From positions 1-13,599 of the forward strand of contig JABEVH010000149.1 of assembly GCA_013043915.1 (NCBI GenBank): DNA of 13,599 nt. Reading direction: 5' to 3'. The stretch comes from Pseudomonadales bacterium. GTDB lineage: Bacteria > Pseudomonadota > Gammaproteobacteria > Pseudomonadales > Moraxellaceae. A program made the position numbers and the translations under genes. A model generated the notes under the pieces. The model was not told the DNA's origin and ran no database searches. It saw nothing but the letters and a program-made list of their open reading frames with translations. Shown here piece after piece: positions 6,794 through 13,599 of this stretch. How positions within the stretch are numbered: the first letter of the stretch is position 1; the number at the start of each line of letters is the position of its first letter.

Positions 6794-8722
6794 ATGGAAA
6801 AGTTTCGAGCGATGATCCAAGGTTGGCTGGGCTATACCTTGCTAGTACTGCTGTTGATACCTTTTGCTTTTTTTGGAATTGAAAGCTACTTCAGTGGTGG
6901 CAGTCGTGATTTGGTGGTGGCTAAGGTTAATGGCAAACCCATCCTTAAACCAGATTTCGATCGGGTTTTTGAGAGTCAGCGTCAGGATGCGCTGAGCCAT
7001 TTGGGACCTGATGCTGATCCTTCCCAGCTTGATCTGGGTAAATTGCGCCAGAAGGTCATGGATGGCCTGACCAATCGAGAGATTGAACATCAGGCGGCTG
7101 ATTCCTTAGGCATTGCATTTCCGCAAGCTCAGGCTTGGGATATGTTGTCACATGCACCAGTTTTTCAGGGGAGTGATGGCAAGTTTGATACAGCACGCCT
7201 GCAGCGATTCCTGGAACAACGCGGGATGTCTGAGGCGGCTCTGTTGAAGGAAGTGCAGGTGGGAGGGCAGTTGCAGCAGCTTGAGTTTGCCATGACCTCA
7301 GGTTTTGCGACGGCATCGGATGTCCATCGCTTGATGGCTCTGGATAGCCAGACCCGGGATATAGGTTATGCCCTGATTCCCTCAGAGCGTTTAGCGCAGA
7401 AAGTATCCATTACACCGGCTCAAATTCAGAGCTATTTTCAGGCTCATGCCCAAGATTTCAAGGTTCCTGAACAAGTGGTCGTGGATTACTTGGACCTGCG
7501 TCAGGATATGTTGGCCTCTAGGGTCACGGTCAGTCAGGATGATATCGAGCGAGCCTACGCTGAAGCGATCAAATCCATGGGGAGTCAGGAACAGCGTCAT
7601 GCAGAACATATTCTGATCAAGGTTGATGATAAAACTACAGCCGCCCAGGCGCTGGCCAAAATTAATGCTATTGAAAAGCAGGCGCAAGCGGGCGTGAGTT
7701 TTGAGAAGTTAGCTCGTGAATACTCTCAGGATGAAGGTTCTGTAGCTTCTGGCGGAGACTTGGGGTTTGCTGGACGAGGTCAGTTCGTTCCTGAATTTGA
7801 CAAGGTATTGTTCAGCTTAAAGCCAGGTGAGATTTCATCACCGGTGCATACCCAGTTTGGTTTTCATATCATCAAGTTGCTGGAAGTTAAGACGCCCTCG
7901 GTTCCTACCCTGGCAAGCCTGCATGATCAGTTGGTACAGGCTATCGAACAGCAAAAAGTTGCACAGATTTTTGGTGATCAAGTCAATGAAATGAACGATG
8001 CCATGTATGAGGCGTCTGATTTGAAAGACCCGGCTGCCAAGTACCATTTGCCTATTCTGTCCTCACCGATCTTCAGTGTATCCATGGGCAGTGGTGTAGC
8101 TGCTAATCCCAAATTTCGTGCCATGGCTTTTAGTGATGACGTCATTAAAGATGGGAAGAACTCATCAGCTGTGGAGGTGACTAAAGGTGAAGTGGTCTGG
8201 ATGCATTTGCATACGCATACGGCGGCTCATCCGCAGACCCTGGCTGAGGCTACACCTGCCATCACTAAAATTTTAACCGATCAGGCCGTGGTAGCCATGG
8301 CACAGCAAATGACTGATGCCTGGAGTAAGGCGATCCGGGCTGGCCAGAATCCAGCAACGGTGGTTGCAGCTGCTGGATATACATGGGTGCAGGCCCATGT
8401 CACGCGGGGGACCAGTCTGCCGGACCCTACGTTGTTGCGTACAGCTTATTGGATGGCGCGTCCCGTGGTTGGTCAACCTAGCTTGCAGGCAGTTAATACA
8501 GCCCAAGGCCGGGTTCTGATGCAGTTGTTGGCGGTTCAGGAGGGTAAACTCAGTGATGCCAAAATGAGCGAGTCTCAAGTGACTCAGATGATGAATCAGG
8601 CTCAGGCAGCTCAGTATGAGGCTGATTATATTGAAGCGCTCAAACAGCGTGCCAAGGTTAAAATTACTCAGTTAGGTAAGGATCTGGTCAAGGGAGGGGG
8701 GGCAGAGGGAGGAGGCTCTTAG
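6794..8722 (+). CDS. ppiD: PpiD-like inner-membrane periplasmic chaperone with a parvulin domain
   Basis: PpiD is anchored in the inner membrane near the SecYEG exit and helps newly translocated periplasmic and outer-membrane proteins. From the ATG at 6794 the product has 642 residues, close to the usual size. A short cytoplasmic N-terminus is followed by one membrane segment (about residues 10-30, GWLGYTLLVLLLIPFAFFGI). A SurA-N-like chaperone region comes next. A PpiC/parvulin domain spans about 267-366, with AEHILIK, SQDEGSVASGGDLGF, FVPEFDKVLFSLKPGEIS and FGFHIIKLLEVK. A long C-terminal chaperone region ends in a glycine-rich tail. The parvulin motifs look intact, unlike those of E. coli PpiD. 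An in-frame TTG at 6782 is an alternative start, but neither has a good Shine-Dalgarno; ATG is preferred. The gene follows the hup terminator closely, so how it is transcribed is unclear. Confidence 0.93.
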   Translation: MEKFRAMIQGWLGYTLLVLLLIPFAFFGIESYFSGGSRDLVVAKVNGKPILKPDFDRVFESQRQDALSHLGPDADPSQLDLGKLRQKVMDGLTNREIEHQAADSLGIAFPQAQAWDMLSHAPVFQGSDGKFDTARLQRFLEQRGMSEAALLKEVQVGGQLQQLEFAMTSGFATASDVHRLMALDSQTRDIGYALIPSERLAQKVSITPAQIQSYFQAHAQDFKVPEQVVVDYLDLRQDMLASRVTVSQDDIERAYAEAIKSMGSQEQRHAEHILIKVDDKTTAAQALAKINAIEKQAQAGVSFEKLAREYSQDEGSVASGGDLGFAGRGQFVPEFDKVLFSLKPGEISSPVHTQFGFHIIKLLEVKTPSVPTLASLHDQLVQAIEQQKVAQIFGDQVNEMNDAMYEASDLKDPAAKYHLPILSSPIFSVSMGSGVAANPKFRAMAFSDDVIKDGKNSSAVEVTKGEVVWMHLHTHTAAHPQTLAEATPAITKILTDQAVVAMAQQMTDAWSKAIRAGQNPATVVAAAGYTWVQAHVTRGTSLPDPTLLRTAYWMARPVVGQPSLQAVNTAQGRVLMQLLAVQEGKLSDAKMSESQVTQMMNQAQAAQYEADYIEALKQRAKVKITQLGKDLVKGGGAEGGGS

Positions 8723-8731
8723 TTTTTCCTA

Positions 8732-8762
8732 AGGTCAGGGTTCACCCGGGGGCTCGTGACCT
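8732..8762 (+). other. Inverted repeat just after ppiD
   Basis: AGGTCA (8732-8737) pairs with TGACCT (8757-8762), and inside it GGG-TTCA-CCC (8738-8747) can form a second small stem. There is no T run downstream, so it is not a clear terminator. CTTAG-CTAAG overlapping the ppiD stop (8718-8733) offers a competing fold. Function is unknown. Confidence 0.4.
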
Positions 8763-8770
8763 GGAGATAT

Positions 8771-8795
8771 GGCGGTAGGTAACAAGACTACCGCC
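8771..8795 (+). other. Perfect 8-bp hairpin in the methyltransferase leader
   Basis: GGCGGTAG (8771-8778) and CTACCGCC (8788-8795) pair perfectly around the nine-base loop GTAACAAGA. The hairpin ends 13 bases before the Shine-Dalgarno of the methyltransferase gene and has no T tract. It could mark the 3' end of ppiD mRNA, be a protein-binding operator, or affect translation of the next gene; sequence alone does not decide. Confidence 0.55.
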
Positions 8796-8820
8796 TATCA
8801 GGGGTTCATGAGGAATCATC

Positions 8821-9474
8821 ATGCCTGGGTACCAGACGATAGAAGCGTGTTACACCTTAGGTGATAGTCATTTCGTTATTCGTTCGCTGCTGGACCAACA
8901 ACAGTACGCCGATCCACAAGGATTGGCGGCTGCAGCAGGCATTTCTTCAGCACAATGGCCTCTGTTTGGCTTGGTATGGCCATCGGCCCGTATACTGGCT
9001 GATGCGATGCAGTCTGTGAATATCAAGGGATTACGCATTCTGGAGGTGGGTTGTGGTCTGGCCCTGGCCAGTCTGGTCTTGCATGGTCGTGCGGGAAACA
9101 TCACAGCCAGTGACTGTCACCCGCTTGCAGGTTCTTTCCTGGAAGAGAATCTGCGTTTGAACCAGTTGCCGGCCATGGAATACCAGTCCGGTAATTGGAA
9201 GCTGAAGTGCCCTGAGTTAGGCGAGTTTGACCTGATTATAGCCAGTGATGTGCTGTATGATCGAGAACTTCCCGAGTTGTTGGCTCTTTTTATCGACGCT
9301 CATGCAGCTAGCCCGGTTTCAGTCATCATACTCGATCCTGATCGGGGTAATCGCAATCCATTCCGCCGTGCCATGGTCAACTTAGGTTTTGTTGTAACGA
9401 TCGAGCCAGCCAAACGTTTTCAAGGTAGCGGTGAAGCCTACCATGGTCACTATCTGCATTGTCATCGACCTTAA
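8821..9474 (+). CDS. Class I SAM-dependent methyltransferase, METTL21/NNT1-like, substrate unknown
   Basis: The 217-residue product is a seven-strand (Rossmann-like) SAM-dependent methyltransferase. Motif I is LEVGCGLALAS (residues 74-84), where the glycine loop binds SAM. The acidic residue at the end of strand 2 is Asp98 in ITASDCHP, expected to hold the ribose. The post-motif segment FDLIIASDVLYD holds DVLY (143-146), the D-x-x-Y signature of the METTL21/FAM86/METTL20 protein-lysine methyltransferases and bacterial NNT1-like relatives. GLVWPSARILA (50-60), with its conserved Trp-Pro, is also typical of that group. No signal peptide or membrane segment is seen, so it should act in the cytoplasm. 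The ATG at 8821 has TGAGGA (8809-8814) six bases upstream. It lies 98 bases after ppiD and may share its transcript. A protein substrate is plausible from family; small-molecule substrates are not excluded. Confidence 0.8.
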   Translation: MPGYQTIEACYTLGDSHFVIRSLLDQQQYADPQGLAAAAGISSAQWPLFGLVWPSARILADAMQSVNIKGLRILEVGCGLALASLVLHGRAGNITASDCHPLAGSFLEENLRLNQLPAMEYQSGNWKLKCPELGEFDLIIASDVLYDRELPELLALFIDAHAASPVSVIILDPDRGNRNPFRRAMVNLGFVVTIEPAKRFQGSGEAYHGHYLHCHRP

Positions 9475-9480
9475 GCCAGC

Positions 9481-9519
9481 CTGGTTCTCTTGCTGATGAT
9501 GCTATAGCAAGAGAACCAG
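9481..9519. terminator. Long perfect hairpin between convergent genes, probable bidirectional 3' end signal
   Basis: CTGGTTCTCTTGCT (9481-9494) and AGCAAGAGAACCAG (9506-9519) form 14 perfect base pairs around an 11-base loop. It starts six bases after the methyltransferase stop and ends nine bases before the maeB stop on the other strand, so both transcripts would finish in it. The T tract is weak on the plus side (four T at 9527-9530) and absent on the minus side. It may therefore work with Rho or as a processing and stabilising 3' hairpin and not as a classic intrinsic terminator. Confidence 0.7.
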
Positions 9520-9528
9520 AACATGGTT

Positions 9529-11796
9529 TTAGTGGGGTATTTTCTGCGCCTGAGCTACCGTCAAGGCTGTCATATTGACGATACGTCTGATGGTGGCTGA
9601 AGGGGTCAGGATGTGCACAGGTTTGGCGGCTCCTAACAAGATAGGTCCTATGGTGACGCCCTCACCTGCTGCAGTCTTTAGCAGATTAAAGGCTATATTG
9701 GCGGCATCCACCGTGGGCATGATGAGCAGGTTGGCTGCGCCTTTAAAGCGTGAATTGGGGAAAATCTGCAGTCGAATATCTTCTTTAAGTGCAGCATCGC
9801 CATGCATTTCACCATCCACTTCAAGGTCAGGTGCTAGTTCAACAATGAGCTGAAAGGCTTTACGCATCTTAGCCGCACTGGCCGTGAGTTCCGAACCAAA
9901 GTTAGAATGAGATAGTAGAGCAACTTTGGGAGTAATACCAAAAGAGCGAACCTCTTCTGCAGCCAATAGGGTCATTTCAGCGATTTGTTCTGCTGTGGGG
10001 TCAGGATTGACATATGTGTCGCAGATAAACAAGGTGCGTCCTGGCAACATGATCAAATTCATGGCTGCATACTGTTTAGCGTTTGGACACAATCCGATAA
10101 CGCGATCCACATAACGCAAATGCAAGTTATAGTTGGCAAATGTGCCACAGATCATGCCATCGGCTTCCCCGAAATGCAGCAGCAAGGAACCGATGAGGGT
10201 AGTACGGCGCCTCACTTCTCGCTTAGCCAACTCAGGGGGGTGGCCACGACGCTCCATGAGTTTATGGTAATAGGTCCAGTACTCGCGATAGCGATGATCA
10301 TTGTCCTGATCGACCAGAGTCACGTTCTTGCCATCAGCCAGCCTGAGTCCCAAGCGCTCAATACGGCTATTGATGACAGCGGGGCGTCCGATCAGTATGG
10401 GGTGAGCAAGTCCTTCATCCACGACAATTTGTATGGCGCGCAGCACATGCTCATCTTCAGCTTCACAAAATACGATGCGGCGAGGATCAGCCTTGGCTTT
10501 GGCAAATAAGGGACGCATGATAAATGCTGAGTTATATACGAACTCAGTCAGTTGTTGGCGGTAAGCAGCAAAATCCTCCAGAGGACGTGTTGCAACGCCT
10601 GAGTCCATGGCTGCCTGTGCAACGGCTGGGGCAATTTCCATGATGAGGCGGCTATCTAGCGCCCCAGGTATCAGGTACTCCGGTCCAAATCGTTGTGTAT
10701 TGTCATGATAACCGTCCATGGCCGATTGTTCGACGTGAGCCAAATGTGCTATGGCATGAACTGCTGCAATCTTCATGGACTCATTGATCGTCGTGGCACC
10801 CACATCCAGGGCTCCACGGAACATATAAGGAAAGCAAAGTGCATTGTTGACCTGGTTGGGATAGTCAGATCGTCCTGTGGCAATAATGGCATCCGGACGA
10901 ACAGCTCGTGCCTCCTCAGGCATGATTTCAGGTGTGGGGTTGGCCAGGGCAAAAATCAGCGGTGACCTGGCCATGTCCTTGACCATGTCAGCTTTCAATA
11001 CGCCGGCCGTTGACAGGCCTAGAAATACATCGGTGCCAGGCATAAGATCAGCCAGTTTTCTGGCTGGAGTTTGCTGTGCATAGCGAAGTTTGCTTTCATC
11101 CATATCATGTCGTTCAGATTGCAAAACTCCCCGTGAATCGACGACGAAAATATTTTCTCGACGAGCACCTAAGGCACAGAGCAAATCCAGGCAAGTTAAA
11201 GCAGCAGCCCCGGCACCTGAGCAGACGATACGCACTTCATCGATACGTTTGTCGACCAGTTTGAGACCATTGAGCAAGGCAGCGCCAACAATAATTGACG
11301 TGCCATGCTGGTCGTCATGAAAAACCGGGATTTTCATGCGTTCGCGTAGCTTACGCTCAATATAAAAACACTCAGGCGCTTTAATGTCTTCCAGATTAAT
11401 GCCGCCAAAGGTAGGCTCCAAAGCAGCGATAATTTCAACCAACTTGTCGGGGTCGCGTTCGGCGATTTCAATATCAAAAACATTGACGCCGGCAAACTTC
11501 TTGAAGAGGACGCCCTTGCCTTCCATAACAGGTTTGGCGGCCAGAGGACCGATATCACCCAAACCTAGTACAGCAGTACCGTTGGTGATGACCGCTACCA
11601 GATTACCCCGCGCTGTATAGCGGCTGACGGAGGAAGGGTCTTTCTCAATCTCTAAGCAAGGAGCAGCAACCCCAGGGGAGTAAGCTAACGCCAGATCTCG
11701 TTGGTTGCTAAGTTGCTTGCTGGGGGTTACCGATATTTTTCCGGGTGTTGGAAATTCATGGTAATCAAGGGCAGCTTTGCGGATATTATCGTCCAT
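9529..11796 (-). CDS. maeB: NADP-dependent malic enzyme with phosphotransacetylase-like C-terminal domain
   Basis: MaeB decarboxylates malate to pyruvate while reducing NADP, supplying pyruvate and NADPH from the citric acid cycle. The 755-residue product matches the two-domain MaeB type. Malic enzyme fills about residues 1-425. It has catalytic Tyr39 in AYSPGVAAP, Lys94 in MEGKGVLFKK, metal ligands in INLEDIKAPE (Glu136, Asp137) and HDDQHGT (Asp162 region), and the nucleotide-binding GAGAAA at 194-199. A phosphate acetyltransferase-like domain follows from about 428 (FCEAEDEHVL, LSHSNFGS, DGEMHGDAAL, NLLIMPTVDAAN). In studied MaeB enzymes this domain is thought to sense acetyl-CoA and not to act as a true Pta. 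The ATG at 11796 lacks a good Shine-Dalgarno (AGG about 11 bases away), but the N-terminus MDDNIRKAALDYHEFPTPGK fits E. coli MaeB. It lies 59 bases downstream of purD on the same strand. Confidence 0.96.
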   Translation of the reverse strand: MDDNIRKAALDYHEFPTPGKISVTPSKQLSNQRDLALAYSPGVAAPCLEIEKDPSSVSRYTARGNLVAVITNGTAVLGLGDIGPLAAKPVMEGKGVLFKKFAGVNVFDIEIAERDPDKLVEIIAALEPTFGGINLEDIKAPECFYIERKLRERMKIPVFHDDQHGTSIIVGAALLNGLKLVDKRIDEVRIVCSGAGAAALTCLDLLCALGARRENIFVVDSRGVLQSERHDMDESKLRYAQQTPARKLADLMPGTDVFLGLSTAGVLKADMVKDMARSPLIFALANPTPEIMPEEARAVRPDAIIATGRSDYPNQVNNALCFPYMFRGALDVGATTINESMKIAAVHAIAHLAHVEQSAMDGYHDNTQRFGPEYLIPGALDSRLIMEIAPAVAQAAMDSGVATRPLEDFAAYRQQLTEFVYNSAFIMRPLFAKAKADPRRIVFCEAEDEHVLRAIQIVVDEGLAHPILIGRPAVINSRIERLGLRLADGKNVTLVDQDNDHRYREYWTYYHKLMERRGHPPELAKREVRRRTTLIGSLLLHFGEADGMICGTFANYNLHLRYVDRVIGLCPNAKQYAAMNLIMLPGRTLFICDTYVNPDPTAEQIAEMTLLAAEEVRSFGITPKVALLSHSNFGSELTASAAKMRKAFQLIVELAPDLEVDGEMHGDAALKEDIRLQIFPNSRFKGAANLLIMPTVDAANIAFNLLKTAAGEGVTIGPILLGAAKPVHILTPSATIRRIVNMTALTVAQAQKIPH

Positions 11797-11855
11797 AAGG
11801 AGTTCGCCTGCTCAGTCTCAGGATTAAACGTTAATTGTAACACCACCGGCTCGTT

Positions 11856-13172
11856 TCAGTTGGTGATGTCATGTGCATTTTTTACGACACATAGAGTCTC
11901 ACGGGCAATGGCGCGGTACCCAATATCCTGTCGGTACTGCAAGGCGGCGCCACCTATTTCGCGTGCGCGTAGCAAAGCTCGCTGCTGGGCTTGTAAAACA
12001 GTAGGCCCCAGCGCTGTTACGCATAGAACTCTTCCCCCTGCGGTCAACAGTTGTCCGGCTTCACTACGTACGCCTGCCATGAAGGTTTTGACGGAGGCGG
12101 GGTCATCCTTATCGAGCCCTGTTATGGGGTCTCCGGTGCGCGGGGTATCAGGATAGTTGGGAGCTGCCATCACGATGCCAAGAGCAGGATAAGGATTCCA
12201 TCGCGCTTCAACTTCATGTAGTCGTCGGTCCAGAGCGGCTTCAATCAATTGTGGTAATGAGCTCTCTAGACGCAGCAAGATCGGTTGTGTTTCCGGATCA
12301 CCGAAACGACAGTTATATTCAATAACCTTGGCCTGTCCCTGACCATCAATCATTAATCCGGCGTAGAGAAATCCTGTATAAGGGTGGCCGTCTTTGGCCA
12401 TGGCGTGAACGGTCGGTAGAATGATGTCGCGCATGATATGTGCATGCACTTCAGGGGTGACCACAGGAGCAGGGGAATAAGCCCCCATACCTCCGGTATT
12501 GGGGCCGGTATCGCCTTCTCCAATACGTTTATGATCCTGGCTGGTGGCCATGGGCAGGACGTTCTCACCATCAACCATGACAATGAAGCTGGCTTCTTCG
12601 CCGTCAAGAAATTCTTCAATGACGACACGTGCTCCTGCTTGACCAAAAGCGTGGCCTGAGAGCATATCCGTGACGGCTGAACGAGCTTGTTCATCGCTGG
12701 TTGCGACGATAACGCCTTTGCCGGCAGCTAGCCCGTCAGCTTTGATGACGATAGGCGCAGGATGTGATTCCAGATAGTGCAAGGCTTGTGTCAGGTCAGC
12801 AAATACAGCGTAGTGCGCCGTGGGTATGCCATGTCGTTCCATGAATGCCTTGGCAAAAGCCTTGGAGCCTTCAAGTTGTGCTGCCGCTTGTGTGGGTCCG
12901 AAAACCCGAAGTCCAGCTGCTCGCATGGCATCCACAACACCGGCGACCAAGGGGGCTTCGGGGCCGATGATGGTCAGATCGGCATGATCTTTTGCAAAAT
13001 TTGTGACCGCGAGGGGATCCAGGATATTCAGGTCAACATTGCGACAGCGTGGCTCACGCGCTGTACCTGCATTGCCGGGAGCTATCAGCACGAGTGAAAC
13101 ACGTTCATCCGATGCGCAGGCCCAAGCTAAGGCATGTTCACGTCCACCACTGCCCAGTATCAATATACGCAT
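11856..13172 (-). CDS. purD: Phosphoribosylamine-glycine ligase (GAR synthetase)
   Basis: PurD joins glycine to 5-phosphoribosylamine using ATP, the second step of purine biosynthesis, in the cytoplasm. The 438-residue product has family length and order. The N-terminal domain has MRILILGSGGREHALAWA (residues 1-18). The ATP-grasp region has IVIKADGLAAGKGV (141-154), the GPNTGGMGAYSP loop (223-234) and the metal- and ATP-binding EYNCRFGDPE (285-294). The C-terminal domain ends at TGA (11856-11858). The start at 13172 has AGGAG (complement of 13183-13187) ten bases upstream, slightly far. It begins 17 bases after the purH stop, so the two are cotranscribed and translation may be coupled. maeB follows on the same strand with no clear terminator between them. 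Confidence 0.97.
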   Translation of the reverse strand: MRILILGSGGREHALAWACASDERVSLVLIAPGNAGTAREPRCRNVDLNILDPLAVTNFAKDHADLTIIGPEAPLVAGVVDAMRAAGLRVFGPTQAAAQLEGSKAFAKAFMERHGIPTAHYAVFADLTQALHYLESHPAPIVIKADGLAAGKGVIVATSDEQARSAVTDMLSGHAFGQAGARVVIEEFLDGEEASFIVMVDGENVLPMATSQDHKRIGEGDTGPNTGGMGAYSPAPVVTPEVHAHIMRDIILPTVHAMAKDGHPYTGFLYAGLMIDGQGQAKVIEYNCRFGDPETQPILLRLESSLPQLIEAALDRRLHEVEARWNPYPALGIVMAAPNYPDTPRTGDPITGLDKDDPASVKTFMAGVRSEAGQLLTAGGRVLCVTALGPTVLQAQQRALLRAREIGGAALQYRQDIGYRAIARETLCVVKNAHDITN

Positions 13173-13189
13173 GGTCGCATGACTCCTGG

Positions 13190-13599
13190 TTAATGCCTGA
13201 AATGGCGCATGCCGGTAAATACCATAGCGATACCCGCTTCATCAGCTGCAGCGATGACTTCGCCATCACGCATAGAACCACCCGGTTGTATGATCGCCGC
13301 AATTCCAGCGGCAGCAGCGTTATCGATGCCGTCGCGGAATGGAAAAAAAGCATCGGAGGCCATGACGGCCCCAGGCAAGGCTAGTCCAGCATGTTCAGCT
13401 TTTATGGCAGCAATGCGTGCAGAATTGACACGACTCATCTGACCTGCACCTATGCCCAAGGTTTGTCGGCCACGAGCATAAACGATGGCATTGGATTTTA
13501 CATATTTAGCGACTTTCCAGGCAAAGACTAAATCATCAATTTCCTGAGCAGTAGGTGAGCGACGTGTGACTACCTTTAAATCATCAGCCTTGATCATGC
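13190..13599 (-). CDS. purH: Bifunctional AICAR transformylase/IMP cyclohydrolase PurH, C-terminal part (5' end outside window)
   Basis: PurH performs the last two steps of IMP synthesis: formylation of AICAR with 10-formyltetrahydrofolate and ring closure. Only the final part, about 136 codons, lies in the window, and it belongs to the AICAR transformylase domain. Signature segments are DLVFAWKVAKYVKSNAIVYA, TLGIGAGQMSRVNSARIA, VMASDAFFPFRDGID, IIQPGGSMRDGEVI and the C-terminal MVFTGMRHFRH. The frame is open to the right edge, so the methionine codon at 13597 is internal. The stop TAA (complement of 13190-13192) lies 17 bases before the purD start, giving the common purH-purD operon. Confidence 0.97.
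   Translation of the reverse strand, partial: MIKADDLKVVTRRSPTAQEIDDLVFAWKVAKYVKSNAIVYARGRQTLGIGAGQMSRVNSARIAAIKAEHAGLALPGAVMASDAFFPFRDGIDNAAAAGIAAIIQPGGSMRDGEVIAAADEAGIAMVFTGMRHFRH

Noticed and set aside
9985..10509. Open frame of about 174 codons on the plus strand inside maeB
   Set aside because: It is antisense to the conserved phosphotransacetylase-like part of maeB and has no recognisable motif or good ribosome-binding site.
11821..11840. ATTAA-ACG-TTAAT dyad between purD and maeB as an operator or promoter
   Set aside because: The arms are five AT-only bases and no matching -35/-10 pair was found on the minus strand.
1..13599. A novel defence system, mobile element, CRISPR array or biosynthetic cluster
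   Set aside because: Every substantial open stretch is explained by a recognised core gene or the methyltransferase, the gaps are short, and no long direct repeats, transposase or integrase genes or spacer arrays are visible.

Overview
The window reads as chromosomal core sequence from a proteobacterium, most likely beta- or gammaproteobacterial. The reasons are the gene order tig-clpP-clpX-lon-hup-ppiD, the close protein similarity to Escherichia coli ClpP, ClpX, Lon and MaeB as far as I can recall those sequences, and the moderate, even GC content. I cannot name the genus. No mobile element, CRISPR array, rRNA or tRNA gene, or phage gene is visible, and coding density is high: no gene-free stretch exceeds about 155 bases.

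Layout. Bases 1-214 (+) hold the last 70 codons of etfA, followed by an imperfect terminator-like hairpin. Bases 350-8722 (+) form a protein-quality-control block: trigger factor (tig), the ClpP peptidase, the ClpX unfoldase, Lon protease, the nucleoid protein HU, and the inner-membrane periplasmic chaperone PpiD. Bases 8821-9474 (+) encode a small SAM-dependent methyltransferase of the METTL21/NNT1-like type, whose substrate cannot be read from sequence. After a long perfect hairpin at 9481-9519 the strand switches: maeB (NADP malic enzyme with a phosphotransacetylase-like C-terminal domain), purD and the 3' part of purH all lie on the minus strand, with purH-purD arranged as a purine operon.

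How the genes work together. Trigger factor meets nascent chains at the ribosome. ClpXP and Lon degrade tagged or damaged cytoplasmic proteins. PpiD acts on secreted proteins as they leave the translocon. HU organises DNA and is a known Lon substrate in E. coli. Signals in the gaps suggest separate units within the block: a tig promoter, a terminator-like hairpin after clpX, a heat-shock (sigma-32-like) promoter before lon, a near-consensus sigma-70 promoter before hup, and a strong intrinsic terminator after hup.

I see no previously undescribed system here. The points most worth a second look are the unassigned methyltransferase with its two-hairpin leader, the PpiD parvulin domain that appears to keep residues lost in E. 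coli PpiD, the question of how ppiD is transcribed behind a strong terminator, and the sigma-32-like promoter of lon.
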